Origin: Chelatococcus sp. HY11
GTDB lineage: Bacteria > Pseudomonadota > Alphaproteobacteria > Rhizobiales > Beijerinckiaceae
Length of the DNA stretch: 64,000 nt
Direction: 5' to 3'
Assembly (NCBI RefSeq): GCF_018398335.1
Contig: NZ_JAHBRX010000001.1
Span: 4,208,001 to 4,272,000 of the forward strand
In this document: positions 52,751 to 60,871 of the stretch, one piece after another
How the letters are laid out: each line of letters starts with the position of its first letter
How positions within the stretch are numbered: the first letter of the stretch is position 1
Notes under the pieces: model-generated
What the model was told of the DNA's origin: nothing
The model's input: the letters and a program-made list of their open reading frames with translations, nothing else
Databases searched by the model: none
Translations under genes and position numbers: made by a program

Positions 52751-52907
52751 TCGGGCACGTCGGCAGGGTATCAGATCACGAAAAGGTCGGGGATACCAGC
52801 CGGGAGCTGGGGCTTCTTCCCTGAGACGGTTTGATATCTTGCGAGCTTAGTTCACACCTTCGTCCCTGCATTCATCGCGCACTGTCACCAGTCGTCTCGA
52901 ATGGGAC

Positions 52908-53014
52908 CTAGAGCATTTTCAAGCGAAGTGGAAACCGGTTCGCGTGAAGAAAATGCTCAAAAACAAAGACCTAGAGCATCCCTGGTGAGCCGGAGTTCAC
53001 CAGAAATGCTCTAG
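52908..53014. repeat. RIME-like intergenic mosaic element
   Basis: Two adjacent palindromes: GAGCATTTTC...GAAAATGCTC (about 52910-52958, with a central GGAAACCGGTTCGCG) and CTAGAGCAT...ATGCTCTAG (about 52971-53014). Sequence and two-palindrome layout match the Rhizobium-specific intergenic mosaic elements that are spread through Hyphomicrobiales genomes. The rest of the 340-nt gap holds no gene. Confidence 0.8.
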
Positions 53015-53092
53015 CGTTCGCACCCGCACCATCAACTGATGTTTTCTGTGGGTGGATTGTGAGAATTTTTCCGAGCCGTCGGGGCTTCTTCG

Positions 53093-53962
53093 TCAATGTC
53101 TATCGACCCGAGCGTTCGCGCGTTCCCTCCTGTAGATAAAAATCATCGCCGTCACGATGATCATGGCGCCGATCAGCACATTGAAAGCAGGTGGGCGCAT
53201 CCAGATCATCTGGTCGAGCGCGACGGCCCAGATGAGCGATGTATATTTGAACGGGGACACTGTCGATGCGTCCGCGAAGCGCAACGCATCGATCATACAA
53301 TAGAGCGCGCCGAGATAAGCGACGGACATGGCGGCCAGCAACACCGCATCATTAACGGCGGGTATGACGAATTCACCTTTTGACCAGATAAGCCCAACCA
53401 CCGCCGTCGCTGCCGCCGAGTGCAGCATGGTCGCTTGTGTGGCATCGGTTTGGGCGAGGCGACGGGTGACGATGTCGCGGAGCGCCGCGCAGGCGGCTGA
53501 TGCCAATGGCAGCAAAGCATAGAGTGACAGGGTTCCCGATGTCGGATTGATCACCACCAGGACACCAATAAAGCCGATGAGCACCGCCATGAGACGCGGG
53601 CCATCAAGTTTTTCGCCGATGATCACCGGTGCCAGGAGAAGAACGAAAAGAGGATTGGCGAAGGATAGCACAATTGCGATCGACAACGGCAGGTACATGA
53701 GCCCGATCACGAAAGTGATGAGGCTGCCCACGTTAAAGAATGCTCGCAGCAATTGCCTTGGACGACTGTGCACCTTCAGTTTCGCGCCGCGACCGCGGAT
53801 CGATATCACGAGTACAGCCGCAAGTGTGATCAGGGCCTGGGTGAGGACGATCTGGCCTGTCGGCAGACGTCCGAGCAGAAGCTTCGTCAAGGCATCGTTG
53901 ATCGTCAAAAGCAGCGAACTTGCGAGCATCAGCGCGATGCCGACAGCGGGTCTCGTGATCAT
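53093..53962 (-). CDS. EamA/DMT-family transporter
   Basis: A 289-residue inner-membrane protein with ten predicted helices and the duplicated EamA domain (first half SLLLTINDALTKLLLGRLP, LPLSIAIVLSFANPLFVLLLAPVIIGEKL; second half MLHSAAATAVVGL, FADASTVSPFKYTSLIWAVALDQMIW). ATG 53962 (MITRPAVGIAL) gives a standard start. DMT transporters usually export metabolites. It is inserted on the opposite strand between the amidohydrolase and the second binding-protein gene, so it has its own transcript. Link to the surrounding pathway is unproven. Confidence 0.88.
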   Translation of the reverse strand: MITRPAVGIALMLASSLLLTINDALTKLLLGRLPTGQIVLTQALITLAAVLVISIRGRGAKLKVHSRPRQLLRAFFNVGSLITFVIGLMYLPLSIAIVLSFANPLFVLLLAPVIIGEKLDGPRLMAVLIGFIGVLVVINPTSGTLSLYALLPLASAACAALRDIVTRRLAQTDATQATMLHSAAATAVVGLIWSKGEFVIPAVNDAVLLAAMSVAYLGALYCMIDALRFADASTVSPFKYTSLIWAVALDQMIWMRPPAFNVLIGAMIIVTAMIFIYRRERANARVDRH

Positions 53963-54353
53963 GGGGGTCCATCGTTGAGAACGACATGGCATCGTCCGCC
54001 AAGGTGCCGTGCACACGGCCGCGCGAATAGCGGTGCAAGTGGCCAAGCAAGTGGCCGAGGTTGAATAAACCTGGGAGGGGCCACCGTCCTGCGAATTATA
54101 TTCACAAGGCGGTCCTTACAAATATCAATTGCTGCAACGCACCCTGCCCAGCAGACTAGCTTCGGTGCTCCTGGGGAAAGGGCTCGCCCTTCTCCGCCAG
54201 AGGACTGCTGCTGATGCGCGATACGGCACCGCGGACCGGCGTCGGACCATATGTTTCCCCCTTGCCTTTGGGGAAGCATATATCGGCATGCGGGCCGGCA
54301 ACAACACTGCGGCGCAACAACACTGGGGCAAAGCCTCGACGAGGGGACATAAG
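53963..54353. promoter_or_regulatory. Divergent spacer with an imperfect 12-bp dyad
   Basis: About 390 nt between the EamA gene and the second binding-protein gene. At 54249-54281 ATATGTTTCCCC and GGGGAAGCATAT pair over 12 positions (one T-G) around a 9-nt loop, about 75 nt before the binding-protein ATG. It could be an operator or an attenuating leader hairpin. No gene is seen in the spacer. Confidence 0.4.
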
Positions 54354-55460
54354 ATGGCCGAACTGCAGAGCTACGCCGAGGACTGCGGCGAAATTCTTGC
54401 CAAGAAGTACAAGCGCGGCGAAATTAGCCGCCGGAATCTGATGCTCGCTCTGGGCGCCCTCGGGCTGGCGCCGTCAGTTCTCGGCAGCACGGGTGCCGCG
54501 GCGGCGGTGCCGGATGTGGTGATGGCCAACTGGGGCGGTGATGCGCTCAAGGCCCTGGCAGCGACCTTCGGCGCCAACTACGAAAAGCAGACCGGCGGCA
54601 AGCTCGTCATGGATGGCTCCGGCCCCAGCAATGGCAAGATCCGCGCGATGGTCGAGGCCAAGGCCGTCACGTGGGATGTGTGCGACGCAGGCGCGGCCGC
54701 CATCGGCGAATTAGGTCCGCTCGGCATGCTCGAGCCCATCGACTACACCGTCGTCGACAAGTCGAAGTCCATTCCGGAATTCGTCTATGAATACGGCGTC
54801 TGCAACTACCTGTTCAGCTTTGTGACGGCCTGGGATACCACTAAGGTCACGACACCACCTTCCCCCGCCGATTTCTTCGACCTCAAGAAATTTCCGGGAA
54901 AGCGCATGGTCCGCAAGGATGCCCAGCCGATGGTCGAGCTGGCCTTGATGGCCGACGGCGTGCCGCCCGACCAGCTTTATCCCCTGGACGTCAAGCGCGC
55001 TTTCGACAAGATCGCTTCGATCAAGGAGCATCTTCTTTACTGGGAGAACGGCACGCAGAGCCAGGAGCTGCTGCGCAACGGCGAGGCCGTGATGGGCTGG
55101 CTGTGGAGCAGCCGCGCCAACATCCTCAAGAAGGAGACGCAGGGCCGTATCGACTGGAGCTTCAAGGGCGGCGTCCTGCTCTCGGGCCTGTGGGTCGTGC
55201 CGAAGGGCGCTCCCGCACTCGCGCAAACCATGAAGGCCATCGCGACGTTCCAGGATCCGGAGCCACAGGTCGGCCTGCTGGCGGCACTGGGCAATGGGCC
55301 GGCCAATCCCGCCGCCGATGCCATCACACCGCCGGAACTCAGGGCGATCAACCCCGGCGCGCCGCAGAACGTGGCCGTCCAGGCCAAGATGAGCTTCGAC
55401 TGGTGGATGGCGAACTACGCAAAGACGCTGATCGCCTACCGCGACATGATCGCGTCGTGA
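54354..55460 (+). CDS. PotD-like ABC substrate-binding protein, Tat-exported (copy 2)
   Basis: A 368-residue periplasmic binding protein and clear paralogue of the one at 43581. ATG 54354 follows GAGGGG by 8 nt. The same helical leader (MAELQSYAEDCGEILAKKY) precedes ISRRNLMLAL and the Tat hydrophobic core. Shared blocks are VVMANWGGDALKAL, SGPSNGKIRAMVEAK, VTWDVCDAGAAAIGELGP, YEYGVCNYL, FPGKRMVRK, LMADGVPPDQLYPLD and NGPANPAA. It heads a second plus-strand operon of hydrolases and a monooxygenase. Together with copy 1 it probably feeds the single PotABC-like core at 48435-51293 with different or overlapping ligands. Confidence 0.93.
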   Translation: MAELQSYAEDCGEILAKKYKRGEISRRNLMLALGALGLAPSVLGSTGAAAAVPDVVMANWGGDALKALAATFGANYEKQTGGKLVMDGSGPSNGKIRAMVEAKAVTWDVCDAGAAAIGELGPLGMLEPIDYTVVDKSKSIPEFVYEYGVCNYLFSFVTAWDTTKVTTPPSPADFFDLKKFPGKRMVRKDAQPMVELALMADGVPPDQLYPLDVKRAFDKIASIKEHLLYWENGTQSQELLRNGEAVMGWLWSSRANILKKETQGRIDWSFKGGVLLSGLWVVPKGAPALAQTMKAIATFQDPEPQVGLLAALGNGPANPAADAITPPELRAINPGAPQNVAVQAKMSFDWWMANYAKTLIAYRDMIAS

Positions 55461-55503
55461 TAAATCGCGTCGTGATACCTGGCCTGCGACAGGCCGCGTC
55501 GCC

Positions 55504-56319
55504 ATGATGCGCCGCGGAAGAATGGACGTCGCTGGCATTGCCTTCGACGTCCTTTCAGGAGGCGAGGGTCCCGCCACACTCGTCCTCCACGGGCTTCAGA
55601 CATTTGATCCGGCAGCGCCCTTCCTTGAAGCGCTCGCCGGGAGCGGATTGGCCTTGATGGTGACTTCGCATCCGGGCTTCGCCGCGACGCCCCGGCCGCC
55701 CCATGTCGCGACGGTGGAGGATGTGGTCAATGCCTATCTTGACCTGCTCGATCAATGGCCGTCCGGGCCTGTCAATCTTGTCGGCCTGTCCTTCGGCGGA
55801 TGGATCGCGGCGGAAATCGCCGTTCGCTATGGCCACCGCCTTGCGAAGCTCGTCCTCATCGATGCGCTCGGCATCCGGATCAACAGGCGCGAGACACCTG
55901 ATATCCTGCACATCTTCAATGAGCCTCCCGAGATGGTCGCCCGCGCGACATGGGCCGATCCAGCGCAAGCGCCGGATTTCGCCGCCATGAGCGACGATGC
56001 CGTGGTCGCTTACGCCGCCAATCGCGAGGCATCCTGCCGTTACGGATGGCGCCCCTATATGCACAGCCCGCGTCTCCTCCATTGGCTGCATCGTATCAAG
56101 GTCCCGACGCTGGTGGCCTGGGGGGCGGCGGACGGTATCGTCACCCCGGCCTATGGCCAGGCTTACGCGGCGGCTATCCCCGGCGCCATGTTCCGGATGA
56201 TCGAAGGCGCTGGCCACCACCCGGATGTCGAAAAGCCCGGTGAACTCGCCGCTGTCGTCTCAGACTTCCTAAAGAGGACAACAGGCCATGGGGCGACTCT
56301 TGGCGGGGAGTGCCGCTGA
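55504..56319 (+). CDS. Alpha/beta-hydrolase-fold protein
   Basis: A 271-residue soluble hydrolase. The oxyanion region is LVLHGLQ near residue 27; the nucleophile elbow is GLSFGGW (Ser near 100); acid in WGAADGIVTP near 210 and catalytic His in GAGHHPDVEKP near 240. Such enzymes in catabolic operons cleave esters, amides or C-C bonds of ring-cleavage products. The start (MMRRGRMDV) has no strong ribosome site; ATG 55522 is an alternative. Its TGA is followed at once by the ATG of the luciferase-like monooxygenase gene. Confidence 0.88.
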   Translation: MMRRGRMDVAGIAFDVLSGGEGPATLVLHGLQTFDPAAPFLEALAGSGLALMVTSHPGFAATPRPPHVATVEDVVNAYLDLLDQWPSGPVNLVGLSFGGWIAAEIAVRYGHRLAKLVLIDALGIRINRRETPDILHIFNEPPEMVARATWADPAQAPDFAAMSDDAVVAYAANREASCRYGWRPYMHSPRLLHWLHRIKVPTLVAWGAADGIVTPAYGQAYAAAIPGAMFRMIEGAGHHPDVEKPGELAAVVSDFLKRTTGHGATLGGECR

Positions 56320-57525
56320 ATGCAGGCCTGGTACATCTGCGAAGCGCCCTATCCTTTTGTCGACAAGGCCGTCATCGAGGCTCACGCGTCCGCCCGCGCC
56401 AACCTGCCGAGCCGTCTTTGCGATCCGCGACGGGCAGCCGATATCTTCCACGAGGTGCTGGACGAGTTCCTGCTGTGCGACGCGCTCGGCATCAACGTGA
56501 TTTCCAATGAGCACCACAGCGGTATCAATTGCCTCCACAGCGCGAGCCCGCTCTTCCTCGGCATCCTCGCTCGGCAGATCCGCAATGTGCGCATCCTGAG
56601 CCTTGGCACCCTGATCACGGTTCGGGAGGATCCCGTGCGCGTCGCCGAAGAATACGCTACCGCCGATGTCCTCTCGCGCGGTCGTCTCGATATCGGCTTC
56701 GTCAAGTCCGGTGGGTCGGAAATGGCCTCAGGCAATGCCAATCCGGTCGGCATCAACGACCGGTTCTGGGAGGCGATCGACCTCATCGAAGCCGCGCTCA
56801 GTCATCGCGAGGGCCCCTTCAGCTGGGAGGGCGATCACTACCACCACCGGCATGTGAATGTATGGCCGCAGGCCTGGCAATTCCCCCATCCGCCGTTCTG
56901 GGCAGCGACCGGTGATCCCGAGACGGGCCGCGAGCTTGGCCGCCGCGGCTATGTCCACACCGTCTTCGCCAGCGGCGCCGAGCGCACCCTTCGCGCCTGG
57001 GATGCTTACCGCGCGGGCGCTCGCGAGGCGGGCCGGAGGGTGCTGGCCGATCGTTTCGCCTATATGGGGTTCACCTATGTCGGCGAGACCGACGCGGAGG
57101 CCTGGGAGACGGCGCGGCAGTTGCTGTGGTTCCTGGAGGTGGGAGATATCTCGGCGCCGCAGTATTCGTCCTTTCTCCCTGGCCAGAATCCGCCGGGAGC
57201 AGCGCCGAAGACCTATCGAGCCTTGCAGGCCGCACAGGAGATCGCCCACGCCGGCCGACCGCCGCAGGGGCGCAAACCCATAACGGTCGAGGAGGCTATT
57301 GACCGCGGCATCATGTTTGCCGGCAGCCCCGAAACCGTCAGACGACAGATCGCCGCCTTCCATGAAAAGGTCGGCGGTTTCGGGCGCCTCGTGATGATGG
57401 GCCGTTCCGGCCTGATGACCCATGCCGAGACAGAGCGGAGCATTCGTCTGTTCGCGCGCGAGGTGCTTCCCTATCTCGAGACTCTGTCGCCAGCGGGGGC
57501 GGCTTGCCAGGGCGCCCGGCAATGA
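56320..57525 (+). CDS. LLM-class flavin-dependent oxidoreductase
   Basis: A 401-residue bacterial-luciferase-like (alpha/beta)8 monooxygenase using FMNH2 and oxygen. Family features are FLLCDALGINVISNEHHSG near residue 50, ILARQIRNVRILSLGTLITVREDPVRVAEEYATADVLSRGRLDIGFVKSGG (seen as SRGRLDIGFVKSG near 125), RFWEAIDLIEAAL and GSPETVRRQIAAFHEKVGGFGRLVM near the end. It shares a 4-nt overlap with the next gene. With the flavoprotein at 47177 the island has two candidate oxygenases; no flavin reductase is encoded nearby. Confidence 0.9.
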   Translation: MQAWYICEAPYPFVDKAVIEAHASARANLPSRLCDPRRAADIFHEVLDEFLLCDALGINVISNEHHSGINCLHSASPLFLGILARQIRNVRILSLGTLITVREDPVRVAEEYATADVLSRGRLDIGFVKSGGSEMASGNANPVGINDRFWEAIDLIEAALSHREGPFSWEGDHYHHRHVNVWPQAWQFPHPPFWAATGDPETGRELGRRGYVHTVFASGAERTLRAWDAYRAGAREAGRRVLADRFAYMGFTYVGETDAEAWETARQLLWFLEVGDISAPQYSSFLPGQNPPGAAPKTYRALQAAQEIAHAGRPPQGRKPITVEEAIDRGIMFAGSPETVRRQIAAFHEKVGGFGRLVMMGRSGLMTHAETERSIRLFAREVLPYLETLSPAGAACQGARQ

Positions 57526-58181
57526 ACGCGGCCGCACCGCGCGCGCCCTTCCGCATCCTGTGCTTCGGCGATTCCAACACCTGGGGCGCGCGGCCCGACG
57601 GGGGTGGACGTCATGACGCCGCGACGCGATGGACGGGCGTGCTGTCCCATCGTCTCGGGCCGGCCTACACGGTGATTGAAGAGGGACTTCGCGGGCGCAC
57701 CACACGGCTCGATGACGATATGGGTCCGGGGCGCAACGGCGCGGCGTATTTCGCGCCCTGCCTCATCACCCATCAACCGCTCGATCTGGTCATTCTCATG
57801 CTCGGCGTCAACGACCTGAAGGACAGGTTCGGCCAAACGGCGGCCGATGTCGCTGACGGCGTCGACCATCTGATTGCCCTCGTCGATGCGCTGCCGATCG
57901 AGGGGCCATCGGACAAGGTCCCTCAGGTTCTCATTGTCGCGCCACCCCGGCTTGGCACGCGAGGCGCTGCCTTCGCCGCCGTCTATGCTCACGCCGACAC
58001 GAAATCGGCGGAACTCGCCCCCGCGCTCGCCGCCCTCGCGACCGCGCGCGGTCTGCCCTTCCTGGACGCGAGTGCGATCGTGACCGTCGCGGGTGGAGAT
58101 GGCGTGCATTTCGGCGCAGCGGGACACGAGGCGCTCGGCGAGGCGTTGGCGCACGTGGTGGCCAGCCTCCCACTCAGATGA
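57522..58181 (+). CDS. SGNH/GDSL hydrolase (arylesterase-like)
   Basis: A 219-residue esterase. ATG 57522 overlaps the upstream stop (ATGA). Block I is ILCFGDSNTWGARP with the nucleophile Ser near residue 18, block III is LGVNDLK (Gly/Asn oxyanion residues near 91-94), and the C-terminal Asp-His pair is GDGVHFGAAGHEAL near residue 190. EEGLRGRTTRLDD after block I is typical of the TesA/Ms1-like arylesterases. No signal peptide, so it works in the cytoplasm, presumably releasing an acyl group from a pathway intermediate. Confidence 0.92.
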   Translation: MNAAAPRAPFRILCFGDSNTWGARPDGGGRHDAATRWTGVLSHRLGPAYTVIEEGLRGRTTRLDDDMGPGRNGAAYFAPCLITHQPLDLVILMLGVNDLKDRFGQTAADVADGVDHLIALVDALPIEGPSDKVPQVLIVAPPRLGTRGAAFAAVYAHADTKSAELAPALAALATARGLPFLDASAIVTVAGGDGVHFGAAGHEALGEALAHVVASLPLR

Positions 58182-58197
58182 CGACTGGGACTGAGCC

Positions 58198-59184
58198 ATG
58201 GCCCTCATCGATTTCCACTGCCACGCCATTCCGCCCGCCTTCGTCGATACCTTGCGCCGGGGGAAGCTTGCTGAGGTGCTCGAACTCGGCCAGGACGACC
58301 GCCTGACCTTTCATGCACCGGCCGGGATAGCCATCGAGCCGGACATGCGGCTGCGGCCCAACGTTTATGACGGTGACCTCATCCTCGCCGCCCTCGATGA
58401 CATGCGGCTTGACGGCGCGGCGATCAGCAGCCCGCCGGAATACTTCATGTACTGGGCTCGGCCACAGGACGGGCTGGAGATCGCTCGCCAGATCAACGAC
58501 GGCTATGCCGCGTGGCGGGAGCGGCACCCCGCGCGATTGATGCCCTTGGCCACGGTGCCATTGCAGGCGCCCGATCTCGCCTGCCGCGAGCTGCGCCGGG
58601 CCGTCAGCGAACTCGCTCTCGCGGGCGTCGCGATCTGCACCCATGTTTGCGGGCGCGAACTGGACGACCCTTGCTTTGAGCCATTTTTCGCGACGGTCGC
58701 AGAGCTCGGCGTCCCGCTGTTCCTGCATCCGCAAAATGGCGGCGATGTCGCCCGGCTCGCGCATTACCATCTCTGGAATGTGGTCGGTTTCCCCTTTGAA
58801 ACGACGGAAGCGGTCGCGCGGCTCATCCTGGCCGGAGTCTTCGCGCGCCATCCGACGCTCAAAGTGGTGCTGGCGCATGGTGGCGGCTTCCTGCCGTATC
58901 AGCTCGGACGGATCGAACATGCCTGGCTGCACCGAGCCTCCTTGCGGACGCGCTGCCCCTTGCCGCCGAGCGCCTATCTCAGGCAGATCTACTGCGATGG
59001 GCTCGTTCACAGCGCGATGGCGGCGCGGCTGCTCATCAATGTTCTCGGGGCCGATCACGTTGTGCCGGGCAGCGACTATCCCTTCGACATGGGATCGAAA
59101 TCGCCCCTGGACCCGTTATTCGCCGCCGGATTGACGGCATCAACCCTGGCAGAGAATGCCTTCCGCCTTCTCCAGCGGTGTTGA
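58198..59184 (+). CDS. Amidohydrolase_2 family protein (ACMSD-like)
   Basis: A 328-residue metal-dependent TIM-barrel enzyme. The HxH metal motif is IDFHCHAIPPAF at residue 4, His in LFLHPQNGG near 180, His in VVLAHGGGFLPYQLGRIEH near 225 and the Asp in VPGSDYPFDMG near 292. This is the layout of aminocarboxymuconate-semialdehyde decarboxylase and related decarboxylases/hydrolases of aromatic degradation. It is the last gene of the plus-strand run beginning at the second binding protein, 16 nt after the esterase. A decarboxylation or ring-opening hydrolysis is likely; substrate unknown. Confidence 0.9.
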   Translation: MALIDFHCHAIPPAFVDTLRRGKLAEVLELGQDDRLTFHAPAGIAIEPDMRLRPNVYDGDLILAALDDMRLDGAAISSPPEYFMYWARPQDGLEIARQINDGYAAWRERHPARLMPLATVPLQAPDLACRELRRAVSELALAGVAICTHVCGRELDDPCFEPFFATVAELGVPLFLHPQNGGDVARLAHYHLWNVVGFPFETTEAVARLILAGVFARHPTLKVVLAHGGGFLPYQLGRIEHAWLHRASLRTRCPLPPSAYLRQIYCDGLVHSAMAARLLINVLGADHVVPGSDYPFDMGSKSPLDPLFAAGLTASTLAENAFRLLQRC

Positions 59185-59497
59185 GCGTGCCGAGCCAGCC
59201 GAATCGCTTTCCGCGATCCGGTCTCGCGGTAGCAAAAGCGCCTAAGCGGACGCTTTGTACTTCACCGGGGGTATCCGGAGACTGATATCATGTCGGGTCA
59301 CTCATGCGCCAAGCGGCGTGAGAAGGCCAGACCGTATGAAAATTCAAGACTCTCCCGCCGGGCAGGCACCGTGCGGCAAAGGTCCGCCCTTGCCAATCGC
59401 GCCGGGGGAGAGCAATCTCTGCGCCGCAAGACGTTAAGCGGTTATATTGCCGGGGTATTGTCTCGTCGGGCAGCAGGACATGGGAAACTGACGAATC
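59185..59497. other. Intergenic, no gene recognised
   Basis: About 310 nt after the ACMSD-like gene. The possible short frames have no ribosome sites. No U-tract terminator is visible. The last 80 nt probably carry the promoter of the next gene. Confidence 0.5.
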
Positions 59498-60211
59498 ATG
59501 ATCACAGACGGTGGGCATCCCGATACTGGAAAGATCGACCAAGCAGCCTCGCCTGCGTTTCGGTCGGGTTTTCTCAACCGCCGGTCGTTTCTGTTCGGCT
59601 CCGCCGTGGGCCTCGGTGCGCTGAGCCTGGGCGGTTGCGTGACAACCGACGGCAGCATGAGCCTCGCAGAGGCGGAGAAGGTCTACGGTCCGGTGCCGGA
59701 GGAGAAGTTCCCGATCCCGGCGGCCGATGTCAGGAAGGTCGATCCGAAATATTTCCGCCGGACTGTCCGTTACGAGACCAAGGAAGCGCCCGGCACAATC
59801 ATCGTCGATCCCGGCAACTATTATGTCTACCGCATCGAAGAGGACGGCAACGCCACCCGTTATGGGGCCAATGTCGGCCGCGACGGATTCCGGTGGAGCG
59901 GTGATGCTTACGTCGGCCGCAAGGGCGAATGGGCCACCTGGACGCCCCCCAAGGAGATGATCAAGCGCCAGCCCGAGGCTGCCAAATACGCAGGCGGCAT
60001 GCCGGGGGGCCTCGACAATCCGCTCGGCGCCCGGACGCTCTATCTCTATCAGAACGGCGCCTATACGCTCTACACGATCTACGCCAGCAGCGATCCCGAA
60101 TCGATCGGCTCAGGCATCACAAGCGGCTGCGTCGGCTTGTTGAGCCAGGACATGATCCATCTCTACAACCGCACGCCGGTCAAGACGAAGGTGGTCGTCC
60201 TGCCTGCGTAA
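59498..60211 (+). CDS. L,D-transpeptidase-fold (YkuD) lipoprotein, atypical active site
   Basis: A 237-residue envelope protein. The N-terminus has a twin-arginine motif (NRRSFLFGS) and a lipobox-like LSLGGC with Cys47, so a Tat-exported lipoprotein is likely. The YkuD domain spans about 90-235 (IIVDPGNYYVYRIEEDG, GRDGFRWSGDAYVGRK, PLGARTLYLYQ). The catalytic region reads LYTIYASSDPESIGSGITSGCVGLLSQD: the nucleophile Cys211 is kept, but the usual HGT is YAS (Y195) and the Arg after SGC-x is Gly213. Activity as a normal cross-linking enzyme is therefore doubtful or altered. Monocistronic. Confidence 0.9.
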   Translation: MITDGGHPDTGKIDQAASPAFRSGFLNRRSFLFGSAVGLGALSLGGCVTTDGSMSLAEAEKVYGPVPEEKFPIPAADVRKVDPKYFRRTVRYETKEAPGTIIVDPGNYYVYRIEEDGNATRYGANVGRDGFRWSGDAYVGRKGEWATWTPPKEMIKRQPEAAKYAGGMPGGLDNPLGARTLYLYQNGAYTLYTIYASSDPESIGSGITSGCVGLLSQDMIHLYNRTPVKTKVVVLPA

Positions 60212-60234
60212 GGCATCGCCGCCGGTTCACGGTG

Positions 60235-60256
60235 GGGCGCAACACGTATTGCGCCC
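60235..60256 (+). terminator. Hairpin after the L,D-transpeptidase gene
   Basis: GGGCGCAA / TTGCGCCC, 8 perfect pairs with a 6-nt loop, 24 nt downstream of the stop. No U-tract follows, so termination efficiency is uncertain. Confidence 0.4.
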
Positions 60257-60871
60257 TCAAGCCTCGGTTCGCCTCGCCATTCCACCCGACAGCGTCATTG
60301 ACAAGCGCAGCGAGCGCCCGCGTCGGCCTCTTGTGGCGTCAAATTCGGGGAAAGCATCCGCAGGAACACCGTCGATAGCGACGCATAAACCCCTCGCCGC
60401 TCGATGGTTGGCAGATAAGCCGCGATTCCAGCGAACGGCTGACCGACAGCGTCGGCTGAGCCTCAATCACGGCCGCTGCCATCCAGATGCGAGGTCCGCG
60501 ATACTGGGAGCTGCCCTCATCCGGGCCGATCGCGCGCAGCGCATCGAGCGGGTCTTCGTCGGGGGCGCCCACATTGATTGGCGGTGTGACGCCGTGTTGG
60601 CTATTGGACGCCAGGAAGTATTGCAGGGCGTGTGGACGGAAGTGACCATCGGCGCCAGAACTCCGAGAGTCGGACTATGCCACCGTTGTCCATTCGCCTC
60701 TGCCGCCTCCGCGTCCTTTCCCTATTCGGGCGGGTTGAATTGTAATATCTATCGAATTCATCTGAAATATTTTGAAAATTGGGATATATAGCGTATTGAT
60801 TGCCGATTGTTTTCGTAAAAATCGACTTTTTAAGAATACTAACCATATATTTCTTATAATAGGTTTTATCA
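60257..60871. other. Intergenic; GC-to-AT transition, possible gene remnant
   Basis: About 615 nt. On the minus strand an open stretch around 60339-60660 reads like protein (for example DEDPLDALRAIGPDEG) but lacks a start and family, so it may be a remnant. From about 60735 the composition becomes strongly AT-rich up to the next gene and likely holds its promoter. Confidence 0.45.

Noticed and set aside
60339-60572. Protein-like minus-strand stretch, possible antitoxin remnant
   Set aside because: No start codon or ribosome site for the upstream part, no clear homologue; noted only as possible decayed sequence.
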